From positions 124,001 to 188,000 of the forward strand of contig NZ_JAPFGB010000009.1 in NCBI RefSeq assembly GCF_026241095.1: DNA of 64,000 nt, in the 5' to 3' direction. Below the pieces are notes generated by a model, which was not told the DNA's origin, made no database searches, and was given only the letters and a program-made list of their open reading frames with translations. Source of the stretch: Saccharopolyspora sp. NFXS83. GTDB lineage: Bacteria; Actinomycetota; Actinomycetes; Mycobacteriales; Pseudonocardiaceae. The position numbers and the translations under genes are program-made. Every line of letters begins with the position of its first letter. Within the stretch, counting starts at the first letter, position 1. This document shows, one piece after another, positions 25,253 through 33,691 of this stretch.

Positions 25253-26590
25253 TCAGTCCGGCGCGCGGCGTGCACGCCGCCTGCCGAGGAAGCGCACGAA
25301 ACCGGCGCCCAAGTTGCACAAGATCAGCGCCATCCCGGCCCAGGGAAGCAGCAGCATCAAGATCCGGATCACGCCGACCGCGGCACCGGCCACCGCCCCG
25401 TCCTGGACGTGTTCGCCGAGCTCGCGGCCGTGGTCGACCAGCGCCTTGCCCAGGCCCGGCAGGACGTGCGGGGCGAGGATGAGGAAAGCGATGATCCAGT
25501 AGGCGAGGCAGGGGATCACCAGCACGACCCAGGCGGTGATCACCCGCCGCGCCCACGGCTTGAGTTCACGCAGCCGAGGATGCGGTTCCCGTCCCGGCAG
25601 CAGACTGCGCAGGACCGGGCCCATCCGGTCGAACAGGTCCGGCACGCCGACCAGGTCGCTCAGGATGTAGTAGCCGTCGAGGCGGATGGACGGCAGGAAC
25701 TGCCACACGGTCGTCGCCTGCCACGCCACCACCGACGCGAGCAGCCACGGGGCGCCGGTCCGCAGGTAGACCACGATCATGACCAGCATGGCCAGCGCGT
25801 TGAAGTAGATCCCGCCGAGGTCGGTGCGCAACCTCCCCGCCCGGTCGAGCCGGTAGGAGTCGGTCACGGTGCTGTACATGGCGGGCCACACCAGGTAGAT
25901 GCCCACTCCCATGGCTCCGGGGCGAGCGCCGCCGTAACGGCAGGCCGCGACGTGACCGCACTCGTGGAACACGCCGGCCACGACCAGCAGGCCCAGCACC
26001 AGCAGGATCTGTTCGGGCCGGTTGATCAGCGCGTGCGCGCTGGCGAGGACGCCTTCGACCCCGCCGTGCACCGCCAGCCAGATGTCGGCCAGCGCGAAAC
26101 CGGCCACCCCGAGAACCACCACCGGCGGCCAGAACAGGGGTTGGAACACGCGGGCGATGACCGCGACGACGTGCTCCGGTACCAATGCGACCCGGAACTT
26201 CAGCGCCAGCAACCGATCCCGAGCCTTCGGGGCGGCACGGCGAGCACCGTCGGCAGCCGGACCGTCCGCCACCAACCCGGCCTGGGACAGCCGGTTCTCC
26301 ACGAGGTAGGACACCTGGTCCGCGGTGATGTCACGTCCGCATCGGCCGCTGAGTTCGACCGCCACCTGCGCATAGGTCCGCTGCCCGTCCAGGACGGAGG
26401 CGAGGGAGTAGAGCAGCGGGGTGAGCTGCAGGATCTGGTCGTCCGGGCGGCGGACCAGGTACGGGGGTTCGCGGTACCCCGAACCTTGGTACCGGCCGAT
26501 CAGCTCGGTGCCCGCGACCAGTGGCGGTGCGGCGAGGTGCGCGATCTCCCCGTCGGCCGGGGGATTTCCCGGCGCGGGAGTGGTGTCCAT
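25253..26590 (-). CDS. M50-type membrane zinc protease with PqqD-like N-terminus
   Basis: A 445-residue membrane protein. The first 110 residues look like a PqqD/RRE-type peptide-binding domain (YLVRRPDDQILQLTPLL, ALDG-like VLDGQ, then QVSYLVENRLSQAGLV). About seven to eight transmembrane helices follow. The zinc motif HECGH is at 209-213 inside a helix, and a second site-2 protease motif LDGYY is at 304-308 (Asp305). This layout is that of the putative peptide zinc metalloproteases found with bacterial peptide clusters. It lies 113 bases downstream of a glycine-rich small protein gene on the same strand, its likely substrate. The ATG at 26590 is chosen; GTG 26617 is possible. Confidence 0.82.
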   Translation of the reverse strand: MDTTPAPGNPPADGEIAHLAAPPLVAGTELIGRYQGSGYREPPYLVRRPDDQILQLTPLLYSLASVLDGQRTYAQVAVELSGRCGRDITADQVSYLVENRLSQAGLVADGPAADGARRAAPKARDRLLALKFRVALVPEHVVAVIARVFQPLFWPPVVVLGVAGFALADIWLAVHGGVEGVLASAHALINRPEQILLVLGLLVVAGVFHECGHVAACRYGGARPGAMGVGIYLVWPAMYSTVTDSYRLDRAGRLRTDLGGIYFNALAMLVMIVVYLRTGAPWLLASVVAWQATTVWQFLPSIRLDGYYILSDLVGVPDLFDRMGPVLRSLLPGREPHPRLRELKPWARRVITAWVVLVIPCLAYWIIAFLILAPHVLPGLGKALVDHGRELGEHVQDGAVAGAAVGVIRILMLLLPWAGMALILCNLGAGFVRFLGRRRARRAPD

Positions 26591-26651
26591 TCGTCCCCCA
26601 AGTGATCTTTCGAGCACCGCGACTGATTGACGCCTCCCCCGAAAGTTCCCA

Positions 26652-26686
26652 GCGGCGGGCCGACGATCCTGTCGCCGACCCGCCGC
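26652..26686 (-). terminator. Hairpin between small protein and M50 gene
   Basis: GCGGCGGG and CCCGCCGC arms with further partial pairing, between the stop at 26704 and the protease start. It may attenuate transcription so that the small protein is made in excess over the protease. Confidence 0.45.
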
Positions 26687-26703
26687 GGGCGTGCGAACGC
26701 GGG

Positions 26704-27090
26704 TTACTGCGGATTGACGTTTCCGCCGCCGTCGCCACCGAAGCCGTCCCCACCGATGCCGTCCCCACCGATGCCGTCTCCACCGTCGCCACCGTCGCCG
26801 CCATCGCCGCCGGCACCGCCGTCGCCTCCGTTGCCTCCGTTGCCACCGCCTTGGCCGCCGCCGGTGCCGCCGCCGGTGCCGCCGTCGCCCCCGGTGACGT
26901 CCCCGGTCGTGACCTCGTCGTCGTGCTCGTGCACTTCCGCGCCGCCCTCGGGTTCCCCGTAGACGACGGTCACGTCGCTGCCGCCCACCGTCGGGAACGA
27001 GATCGTCGTCATGACGGAGCGGGCGGGCAGGAACTCCACTCGCTGGTCCGACACCTCTGCGGAACTCAGCGGTCGAAGATCTTCAAGCAT
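26704..27090 (-). CDS. Glycine-rich small protein with RVEFLPAR leader (A)
   Basis: A 128-residue protein with no ordinary signal peptide. Residues 17-28 read RVEFLPARSVMT, shared with the small protein at 29301. A middle acidic part (GEPEGGAEVHEHDDEVTTGD) leads to a C-terminal run of about 60 residues of GGD, GGN and GGT triplets (GDGGTGGGTGGGQ and later DGIGGDGIGGDG) ending GGGNVNPQ. A leader-plus-repeat core design is typical of a ribosomally made precursor peptide or an exported fibre protein. The ATG at 27090 has GAGGAG seven bases upstream. The M50-type protease gene follows. Confidence 0.75.
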   Translation of the reverse strand: MLEDLRPLSSAEVSDQRVEFLPARSVMTTISFPTVGGSDVTVVYGEPEGGAEVHEHDDEVTTGDVTGGDGGTGGGTGGGQGGGNGGNGGDGGAGGDGGDGGDGGDGIGGDGIGGDGFGGDGGGNVNPQ

Positions 27091-27256
27091 CGGTTGAACT
27101 CCTCTCGCGGTAATGCGGGAACAAGCGGATCAAGAGCGGAACGTGCCCGGTTCTGCTGCGGCGGACCGCTCTTGGCAGATCGACCAGGACGTTATGAGCG
27201 CCGGACCCCGTGCGCAGGCTGGTTCACTCCCCCCGGCTGTTCCCGCATTTCCGCTC

Positions 27257-27286
27257 GCGGCGCTAGTGCGCACGTGCTAGCGCCGC
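27257..27286. promoter_or_regulatory. Inverted repeat, operator or terminator
   Basis: GCGGCGCTAG and CTAGCGCCGC, a 10-bp perfect dyad with a 10-base spacer. The CTAG core is rare in GC-rich genomes. It sits about 170 bases upstream of the small protein gene. Confidence 0.4.
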
Positions 27287-27335
27287 ACCGCTCACGGCGG
27301 TTCCGGGAGCACCTTCGCCGCTGGTCGGAAGCATC

Positions 27336-27365
27336 GGGTGGCGCGCCCGAATCGGCGTGCCACCC
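27336..27365 (-). terminator. Hairpin downstream of large glycine-rich gene
   Basis: GGGTGGCGCGCC and GGCGTGCCACCC arms (11 of 12 pairs), about 55 bases past the stop at 27420. Confidence 0.5.
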
Positions 27366-27419
27366 GCTTTCGGCGCCGGGCCGCCGAGGCGCGCTCACCG
27401 ACCTCGACGTGCCCGATCG

Positions 27420-28733
27420 TCAGGAATTTCGCCGTTCCCGGTCGGCGTAGCCGACGTAGCCGCCGAATCCGCCGCCGCCGCCGATGCCGCCGATGTCCTC
27501 GATCCCGCGTAGGCCCGCCAAGCCGGAAAGGCCCGCGGTGCTGCCGACTCCTCGGCCGTCGCCGCCCGAGCCACCGTTGCCGCCGCTCCCGCCGGTCCCG
27601 GTGGTGATCCGGACCGTGCCGTTGCGGGGGATGCCGCCGGTGCTCGGGAGCCCGCCGTCGCCACCGGTGCCCCCTGTGCCGCCGTCGCCCTCCCGGTCGA
27701 AGGGCTCGCCGCCGCCCTGCGCGCGGGGGCCCTCGTAGCCTTCGCCGCCCGCACCGCCGGTACCGCCCTCGCCGCCCGCGCCACCTCGCAGTTCGACGAC
27801 GTCGTCGCCGGTGCTGATGATGGAGCCGGAGGATCCGTTGCCCGCGCCGGCGCGGCTGTTCGCACGCAGGTGGCCGCCGCCTCCGTTGCCGCCGCTCCCG
27901 CCGTTCCCGCTGCGGCTGGTGGACGTGCCGTCCCCGCCTTGGCCGCCAGTGCCACCGATCCCGTTGTCCCCGCCGGTGACCGTGATCAGGTTGGCGCCGT
28001 CCCCGCTGTGGATGCGGCCGAGGTTGCCGTCGCCGCCCTGCCCGCCGTCGCCTCCGTCGCCGCCGCGGGAGTCGGCGGGGTCGGCGCTGCCCGGACCTCC
28101 GTCGCCGCCTTCGCCGCCGTCCCCGCCCCGGCCACCGGTCACGGTGATCTCGTCGTCGCCGGTGCCCCCGTTGACCACGCCGGTTTCGGTGATCCCCGCG
28201 CCACCGCTGCCACCGCTGCCGCCTCTGCCCGCGCTGCCACCGGCTCTCGTCCCGGTGTGGTCGCCGGAGGCTGCGCGCTTGCTGCCGTCGGCGTCGGTGC
28301 CGGACTTGCCGTCACGGGCCTTGCCGCCGCCGAGGAAGCCGTTGCCGCCCTTGCCGCCGTTGCCGCCCTTCCGGCCGGTGATGATGACGGTGTCGTCACC
28401 GCCTCCTGCGTTGACGGTGCCCGCGACGGCCCCGTTCAACACGATCCGGTCGTCGCCGGGAGTGCCTTCGAGGATTTGTCCCGCCGGCACCCCGCGCCCG
28501 CAGGTGATGTCGTCGCCCGATCCGTTGAACTGCCGGGTGCACGAGGGCGGCGCCGCGTCGGCGACGGGAACCGGAGTAAGCCCGAAGGCAACGGCGAACA
28601 TGCCCGCTCCGGGCAGCACCAGCAAGCGGCGCAACGCCTTCCCGGTTCCAGGCGAGTCGCCGCCGGGGCGTGCGGTCGCCGTGTTCGGACTTTCGGGGAA
28701 GCGGCCCCTGCACCGTCGATGGATCATCGGCAC
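27420..28733 (-). CDS. Secreted glycine-rich protein with RTX-like motifs
   Basis: About 437 residues. A long signal peptide (RRLLVLPGAGMFAVAFGLTP, cleavage near VADAA) leads to a domain with GSGDDITCGRGVP and GGGDDTVIITG, which resemble calcium-binding RTX nonapeptides. At least four GDD-beta units (GDDRIVLNG, GDDTVIITG, GDDEITVTGG, GDDVVELRGG) alternate with Gly-rich blocks (GGDGGEGGDGGPG, GGTGGAGGEG) like mycobacterial PGRS sequence. This suggests a calcium-stabilised surface or secreted fibre. The GTG at 28733 has GAGGAG six bases upstream; ATG 28727 is the alternative. It lies between two genes for small glycine-rich proteins. Confidence 0.75.
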   Translation of the reverse strand: MPMIHRRCRGRFPESPNTATARPGGDSPGTGKALRRLLVLPGAGMFAVAFGLTPVPVADAAPPSCTRQFNGSGDDITCGRGVPAGQILEGTPGDDRIVLNGAVAGTVNAGGGDDTVIITGRKGGNGGKGGNGFLGGGKARDGKSGTDADGSKRAASGDHTGTRAGGSAGRGGSGGSGGAGITETGVVNGGTGDDEITVTGGRGGDGGEGGDGGPGSADPADSRGGDGGDGGQGGDGNLGRIHSGDGANLITVTGGDNGIGGTGGQGGDGTSTSRSGNGGSGGNGGGGHLRANSRAGAGNGSSGSIISTGDDVVELRGGAGGEGGTGGAGGEGYEGPRAQGGGEPFDREGDGGTGGTGGDGGLPSTGGIPRNGTVRITTGTGGSGGNGGSGGDGRGVGSTAGLSGLAGLRGIEDIGGIGGGGGFGGYVGYADRERRNS

Positions 28734-29300
28734 GACTGGCTCCTCGCTCAATGGTGGATCTTGACAAGTCGAACAGTGGAGGAGCCTAGAACCGGAGTCC
28801 TGGATTCCGGCGGAATCGAAAGCGTGATGTCGGGTTTCGTTCTTCGTGTTCATCCGGTCGGCTGAAAGGCTGATCAACAGCGTCCGCTGCGGACGGTTTT
28901 CCGGAGGTGCTCCGCATGCCGATACCGCCTCTGAATGGTTTCGGAAATTGATGTGCAGACTGTTATTATTGACGATCGATCAATGCTCGCGGTGATCTTC
29001 GCATGCGGACAAAAGCTGGATCAAAAGGGAAAATGAAAGATTTTATTTTCTGGATGTTCAAGGATCTATCAGGAAAAATGATCGGTTGCGTCACAGCGAG
29101 TCGTGGCGCTTTCCACGATCAGGCGGGGATTCCAACCTATTGTTCAACGCGGGCCGCGGATCGCTTTCTCGGGCTGCGCCGGACGTCGTGCGGCCCTACC
29201 TTCGGGCTGGCACCAACGAACTGGGGCGTTGGGTGGGGTCGGGCCTGTTCAAGCCTCGATCCGCGTGAATTCCGGAGCCCCTTCGCTGAAGGAGGATCAA
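28734..29300. other. AT-rich divergent intergenic region
   Basis: About 570 bases between the divergent glycine-rich genes. The stretch 28870-29090 is strikingly AT-rich for this genome, which suggests a regulatory or foreign origin. Apart from the palindrome at 28968 I cannot support a gene here; short open frames lack ribosome sites. Confidence 0.5.
28968..28984. promoter_or_regulatory. 17-bp palindrome in AT-rich region
   Basis: ATTGACGATCGATCAAT is nearly perfectly symmetric around CGATCG. It sits between the divergent glycine-rich genes and is a candidate operator for both. Confidence 0.4.
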
Positions 29301-29606
29301 GTGTTCGATGTGACAGGACCGTTTCGAGGGATCGAGCTCGATGCCGAACGCGTCGAGTTCCTGCCCGCGCGCACGGTCATGACGGCGTTCCCGTTCGCCC
29401 GCGGCGGCCCCACGATCAACGGCGGTGACGGCGGCACCGGTGGCGGCACCGGTGGCGGCAACGGCGGCGGTGACGGCGGCACCGGTGGCAATGGTGGTGC
29501 CGGTGCACCCGGAGGTCACGGTGGTGACGGTGGGAACGGCGTCGGTGGCAACGGAATCGGTGGCGACGGAATCGGCGGCCCCGGTGGCGGGAACATCTGG
29601 CTGTGA
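29301..29606 (+). CDS. Glycine-rich small protein with RVEFLPAR leader (B)
   Basis: A 101-residue protein and paralogue of the one at 26704. Residues 17-28 read RVEFLPARTVMT, the same motif at the same distance from the start as in protein A. After a short linker (AFPFARGGPTIN) the rest is Gly triplets (GDGGTGGGTGGGN, GDGIGGPGGGN) ending IWL. No signal peptide is visible, so export must rely on another route. The GTG at 29301 has a perfect AAGGAGGA six bases upstream, which fixes the start. It is on the opposite strand from protein A and the protease, about 2.2 kb away. Confidence 0.78.
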   Translation: MFDVTGPFRGIELDAERVEFLPARTVMTAFPFARGGPTINGGDGGTGGGTGGGNGGGDGGTGGNGGAGAPGGHGGDGGNGVGGNGIGGDGIGGPGGGNIWL

Positions 29607-29740
29607 CCTAGTCCCTGGGGGGCGGTAGGTACGTGGTGGGGCGGTCCGCCGGTCGCGGGCCGCCCCACCACGCGCGTTCGGGTGCCGATCCCTGATGTCC
29701 CGCTGCGGATCAGGCTGCGAAGCGGTCGTCTCCAGGTTGG

Positions 29741-29791
29741 GAGTGAACGGACCGTGTGCCCGATCTGGTGGGACGAACGGTCCGTTGACTC
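29741..29791 (+). repeat. Dispersed nested palindrome, copy 5 (degenerate)
   Basis: Left arm changed to GAGTGAACGGACCGTGTGCC; right arm ends GTTGACTC. Pairing is reduced. Plus orientation by loop. Confidence 0.75.
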
Positions 29792-29836
29792 CGGCTCAGC
29801 CGACGTCACGCCGTTCGGTCCGCACGTGCACCTCGT

Positions 29837-29886
29837 GGGTGAGCGGACCGTGCGCCCGAACTCGTTGGACGAAGGGTCCGTTGACT
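29837..29886 (+). repeat. Dispersed nested palindrome, copy 6 (degenerate)
   Basis: Left arm GGGTGAGCGGACCGTGCGCC, loop GAACTCGTT, right arm with GAAGGG for GAACGG. It shares the GTGCGCC/GTGTGCC type change with copy 5, so the two may have a common source. Confidence 0.75.
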
Positions 29887-29988
29887 TCATCCGGCCCTGG
29901 CTGATTCGTGTCGGGGGGGTCATGCTCCGGCGGGGGCGTCGCGACGTGCCGGACCAGCCTTCGAAGGTTCGCCCGGAATCCTTCGGGA

Positions 29989-31155
29989 TCAACCCGCCGG
30001 TTCGAACGTCACCGGCAGGTCGCGGAGGCCGCGGTTGCGGAACGACGGGCGCCAGCGCAGTTCCTCGGGCCGCACCGCCGACGCCAGGTCCGGCAGCCGC
30101 CGCAGTGCGGTCTCGAAACCGACCTCGGCTTCCATCCGGGCCAGCGGCGCGCCCAGGCAGTAGTGCGTGCCGTGGCCGAAGGCGAGGTGCGGGTTGTCCG
30201 CGCGGGTCAGGTCCAGCGAGTCCGGGTCGGCGAACACCTCCGGGTCGTGCTGCGCCGAGACCAGCGACAGCAGCACGGTCGCGCCCGCGGGCACCGCCAC
30301 CCCGCCGATCTCGACGTCGGTGATGGGGAACCGGCGGATCGCCGTCTGCGGCGGCGGGTCGAAGCGCAGCAGTTCGTCCACTGCGGACCGCAGCAGTTCC
30401 GGTTCGGTGCGCATCGCGGTGAGCTGGTCGGGATGCGACAGCAGCGCGGCGAAGCCGTTGCCCAGCAGGTTCACCGTGTTCTCGTATCCCGCGAACAGCA
30501 TCAGGAACGCGGCGGAGGTGAGCTCGTCGGCGGAGAGCCGCTCGTGCTGGGCGAGCAGCGCGCTGATGAAGTCCTCGCCCGGATCGGTGCGCTTGGCGGC
30601 GACGAGTTCCAGCAGGAACCGGTGCAGCGAACGCAACGCCTCGCTCGCGGACTCGCGGGAGGCGGGCGCGAGCATCTCGTCGGTCCACGCGCGGAAATCG
30701 GGCCGGTCCGCCGGCGGGACGCCGAGCAGCTCGGAGATCACCAGGATCGGCAGCGGGCCCGCGTAGGAGGCGATCAGGTCCGCGGCACCGGCCGGGGCGA
30801 ACACGTCGATGAGCTCGTCGGCGATCTGCTGCACGCGGGGGCGCAGGTGGTGCACGCGGAACGCCTGCGCGGTGATCCGCCGCAGCCGGGTGTGGTCCGG
30901 GGCGTCCATGTTGAGCAGGTTCGCGTCGAGGTCCGGGGGCAGCGCGAAACCCCGGTAGCCGTTCCGCGCATGTGCTTTGTCCAGCGACAGCCGCGGATCG
31001 GCCAATCCGGCGCGCACGTCCTCGTAGCGGGTCACCAGCCACACCTCGGCGCCATCCGGGGTGACCGCCCGGTGCACCGAACCCCGTTCCCGGAGCCGCG
31101 CGTACGTCGCCAGCGGCGCGGTCACGAACTCATCGCCGAGCTCGACTGCTCCCAT
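29989..31155 (-). CDS. Cytochrome P450
   Basis: A 388-residue soluble bacterial P450. The oxygen-binding I-helix reads LMLFAGYENTVN, the ExxR motif lies in AVDELLRFDPP, and the haem loop is FGHGTHYCLGAPLAR with the cysteine ligand. The acid-alcohol pair of the I-helix is replaced by Glu-Asn-Thr (GYENT for the usual GHETT), which may influence the reaction. It follows the CoxM/CoxS-type genes by 47 bases on the same strand, so it may be co-transcribed with them. Confidence 0.93.
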   Translation of the reverse strand: MGAVELGDEFVTAPLATYARLRERGSVHRAVTPDGAEVWLVTRYEDVRAGLADPRLSLDKAHARNGYRGFALPPDLDANLLNMDAPDHTRLRRITAQAFRVHHLRPRVQQIADELIDVFAPAGAADLIASYAGPLPILVISELLGVPPADRPDFRAWTDEMLAPASRESASEALRSLHRFLLELVAAKRTDPGEDFISALLAQHERLSADELTSAAFLMLFAGYENTVNLLGNGFAALLSHPDQLTAMRTEPELLRSAVDELLRFDPPPQTAIRRFPITDVEIGGVAVPAGATVLLSLVSAQHDPEVFADPDSLDLTRADNPHLAFGHGTHYCLGAPLARMEAEVGFETALRRLPDLASAVRPEELRWRPSFRNRGLRDLPVTFEPAG

Positions 31156-31202
31156 GCGACGAATCTACGACACCGCGTCGCCGGCCCGGCGGCGACGAGC
31201 GG

Positions 31203-32012
31203 TCAGGTCCGCGAGTTCTCCAAGGCACGACGGACGAGGACTCGGGCGAGGTGGCGGCGGTAGTCGGCGGAGGCCGTCGGCTCGTCGGCGGGGGAGGTGC
31301 CGTCGGCCGCGTGCTCCGCCGCCTCGGCGAGCGAGGCGCCGGCGGCCAGCGCGGTCTCGACGGCGGTGGCGCGCAGCGGCGTCGCGCCCATGTTCACCAG
31401 CGCCACCGCGTCACCGGCGACGGCGACGCCGACCACGGCCCAGTCGATGGCGCGGCGGGTGAACTTCTGGAAGTCCCACCCGGCGTTCTGCTTCGGCACC
31501 CGGACCTCGGTGATGATCTCGCCCGGTTCCAGCGCCGTCTCGAAGAAGTCCACGAAGAACTCCCCGGCGGGCACGTCCCGAGTCCCGTCGGGTCCGCGCA
31601 GCACCAGCACCGCGTCCAGCGCCAGCACCACCGCGGGCAGGTCCGCCGCCGCGTCGCCGTGCGCGAGCGATCCGCCGAGGGTGCCGCGGTGGCGCACCTG
31701 CGGATCGCCGATGGTGCCCGCCGCGTGCGCCAGCAGCGGCACTGCGCGGGCCAGCAGCGCCGAGTTCGCCAGGTCGTGGTGCCGGGTCAGCGCGCCGATC
31801 CGCACCTCGGGCCCCGCGTCCTCGACGAACGCGAGCTCGCGCAGCGCGTTCACGTCGACGAGCAGTTCGGGCACCGCGAGGCGCAGTTTCATCAGCGGCA
31901 GCAGCGAATGCCCGCCCGCCAGCAGTTTCGCGTCGTCGCCGTGCTCGGCGAGCAGCCGCAACGCGTCGTCCACGGACTTCGCGCGGTGGTAGGTGAACGC
32001 GGCGGGAATCAC
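31203..32012 (-). CDS. FAD-binding subunit of a CO dehydrogenase-type hydroxylase
   Basis: A 269-residue protein of the CoxM/CutM family. The FAD motif [11 protein letters not shown] and a second motif [21 protein letters not shown] are exact family marks. It passes electrons between the iron-sulfur subunit and FAD in molybdenum hydroxylases. The GTG start overlaps the stop of the iron-sulfur gene (GTGA). No gene for the large molybdopterin subunit is next to it, so the complex is incomplete in this locus. Confidence 0.9.
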   Translation of the reverse strand: MIPAAFTYHRAKSVDDALRLLAEHGDDAKLLAGGHSLLPLMKLRLAVPELLVDVNALRELAFVEDAGPEVRIGALTRHHDLANSALLARAVPLLAHAAGTIGDPQVRHRGTLGGSLAHGDAAADLPAVVLALDAVLVLRGPDGTRDVPAGEFFVDFFETALEPGEIITEVRVPKQNAGWDFQKFTRRAIDWAVVGVAVAGDAVALVNMGATPLRATAVETALAAGASLAEAAEHAADGTSPADEPTASADYRRHLARVLVRRALENSRT

Positions 32013-32476
32013 CGGGTGGCCTCCTCGCGCGACGCGGTGAGCACCGAATCGACGATGTTCTGGTAGCCGGTGCAGCGGCAGAGGTTGCCTTCCAGGCCGT
32101 TGCGCACCTCGCGCTCGGTCGGTGAGGGGTTCTCCTGCAGTAGCGAAACCGATGCCAGCACCATGCCGGGCGTGCAGAACCCGCATTGCAGGCCGTGGCG
32201 CTCTTGGAAGGCCTGCTGCACCGGGTGCAGCCGCTCGTCGGTGGAGAGCCCTTCGATGGTCGTGACCTCGTGCCCGTCGGCCTGCGCGGCCAGGACGGTG
32301 CAGGACTTCACGGACTCGCCGTCGAGCAGCACCGTGCACGCGCCGCACGAAGTGGTGTCGCAGCCGGTGTTCGTGCCGGTCAGGCCGCAGGTCTCGCGCA
32401 GGAAGTGCACGAGCAGGGTGCGGTCCTCCACCTCGTGCCGTTGCTCGGTGTCGTTGACGGTGATCGTGACTCGCAA
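32009..32476 (-). CDS. [2Fe-2S] subunit of a CO dehydrogenase-type hydroxylase
   Basis: A 155-residue CoxS-type protein with two [2Fe-2S] clusters. The plant-type site is [16 protein letters not shown] with a further Cys in VKSC, and the second site is CGFCTPGM followed by [10 protein letters not shown] take the TTG at 32476 ([12 protein letters not shown]) as start because GGGAG lies upstream and the domain begins there; a long in-frame extension upstream has no family likeness. It is coupled to the CoxM-type gene. Confidence 0.9.
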   Translation of the reverse strand: MRVTITVNDTEQRHEVEDRTLLVHFLRETCGLTGTNTGCDTTSCGACTVLLDGESVKSCTVLAAQADGHEVTTIEGLSTDERLHPVQQAFQERHGLQCGFCTPGMVLASVSLLQENPSPTEREVRNGLEGNLCRCTGYQNIVDSVLTASREEATR

Positions 32477-32584
32477 CCTGCGCTCCCTCGCGAAGACTGG
32501 CCGCCAGCCTACCGGGAATTCGGCGGATTTGATCAATTTTTCGTCCGACGACCATGCCCCGGAGCCACCCCGGCACATGCATAT

Positions 32585-32599
32585 ACTGCTTATAACAGT
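32585..32599. promoter_or_regulatory. AT-rich dyad in divergent promoter region
   Basis: ACTGCTTATAACAGT, an imperfect palindrome containing a TATAAC box, between the CoxS-type gene and the divergent methyltransferase gene. Possibly the promoter or operator of the methyltransferase, whose start lies 32 bases on. Confidence 0.4.
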
Positions 32600-32630
32600 C
32601 TGAGTGTCGTGATCCGCTGCGAGGTGTTCG

Positions 32631-33524
32631 ATGTCTGATCGCCCCGGTGTCGATCCCGTCCGTCGAGGGTGGACGTGTTCCCGCGACGCCGCGGCGGTGG
32701 ACTCCTCCTCGACCGGTCCGCTGGACATGCGGCGGTTGAACACCAGAAGTGCCAGCGTGGCGCGCTGCTTCGACGCGCTGCTCGGCGGCAAGGACAACTA
32801 CGCGGTGGACCGCGCCGTCGTCGACGCCGCCCTAGAGGTGTCGCCGGGCCTGGTCACCGCCACCGTGGATCACCGGGAATGGCTGATGCGGGTGGTGCGC
32901 TACCTGGCGCAAACCGTCGGCATCGACCAGTTCCTGGACATCGGGTCGGGTCTGCCCGCGCCGGAGAACACCCACCAGGTGGCGCAGCGGGCAAATCCGG
33001 ACGCGGTCGTGGTGTACGTGGACCACGATCCGATGGTGCACTCGCACGGCCAGGCGCTGCTCGCGGACAACGACCACACCCACTTCGCCTTCGCCGACTT
33101 GACCCGCACCGCCGAGCTGCTGGCGATGCCCGCCATCGCCCGCAACATCGACCTGTCCCGGCCGGTGGCGCTGCTGCAGGGCGCGACGTTGCAGCACGTC
33201 TCGGACGGGCAGCGCCCGCACCGCGTGATGGCGGAGTACGTGGACGCGCTGGCCCCGGGTTCGTACGTGGCGGTGAGCCACCTGCACCGCCCGGAGGAGC
33301 CCGCGCACGCCGAAACGGCCGCACGGCTGGAAAAGCTGATGCTCGCCGAGCTCGGCACCGGCTGGTTCCGGGACCGCGAGGAGATCACCGCGCTGTTCGA
33401 CGGCACCGAGATCACCGAGCCCGGCCTGACGCGGGCCGCGGACTGGTGGCCGGACGGTCCTCGGCTGCGTTCGCTGGTGCCCGCGCAGAACCTGCTGCTG
33501 TGCGGAGTCGGCCGCAAACCCTGA
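32631..33524 (+). CDS. S-adenosyl methyltransferase, DUF574 type
   Basis: A 297-residue protein of the actinobacterial SAM methyltransferase family formerly DUF574. Typical pieces are [51 protein letters not shown] and [14 protein letters not shown]. These proteins are numerous in actinomycetes and their substrates are mostly unknown. The ATG at 32631 is used; residues before about 33 are not conserved, so MRRLNTRSA at 32727 is an alternative. Confidence 0.85.
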   Translation: MSDRPGVDPVRRGWTCSRDAAAVDSSSTGPLDMRRLNTRSASVARCFDALLGGKDNYAVDRAVVDAALEVSPGLVTATVDHREWLMRVVRYLAQTVGIDQFLDIGSGLPAPENTHQVAQRANPDAVVVYVDHDPMVHSHGQALLADNDHTHFAFADLTRTAELLAMPAIARNIDLSRPVALLQGATLQHVSDGQRPHRVMAEYVDALAPGSYVAVSHLHRPEEPAHAETAARLEKLMLAELGTGWFRDREEITALFDGTEITEPGLTRAADWWPDGPRLRSLVPAQNLLLCGVGRKP

Positions 33525-33691
33525 TCGGGTTCCGGCGCCAGGACCACGCCGCCCGGGCCGCGCGAGCGGGACGTAGGACGCGGGACGCGATGAACCGGGC
33601 GCGCTCGGTGGTCTCGGGGCGGACTCCTCCGGCCGGTCTCGGGGATCTGGCAGGATTTCGTCGTCGCACCGCAGCACAGGGAGGCTGACTC

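Larger units (their letters stand above)
27091..27419. other. Intergenic region between glycine-rich genes
   Basis: About 330 bases. It holds two hairpins (listed separately) and must include the promoter of the small protein gene at 27090. No coding likeness. Confidence 0.4.
29607..29988. other. Convergent intergenic region with two degenerate palindromes
   Basis: About 380 bases. Copies 5 and 6 of the dispersed element lie here, 95 bases apart, both with mutations in the arms. Nothing else recognised. Confidence 0.4.

Noticed and set aside
29003-29428. Possible small gene in the AT-rich region before glycine-rich protein B
   Set aside because: No ribosome site, no family likeness, and it overlaps the well-supported start at 29301 in another frame.
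26704-29606. CRISPR-like or tandem DNA repeats in the glycine-rich genes
   Set aside because: The repetition follows Gly codons (GGN) and varies continuously. There are no fixed repeats with unique spacers.
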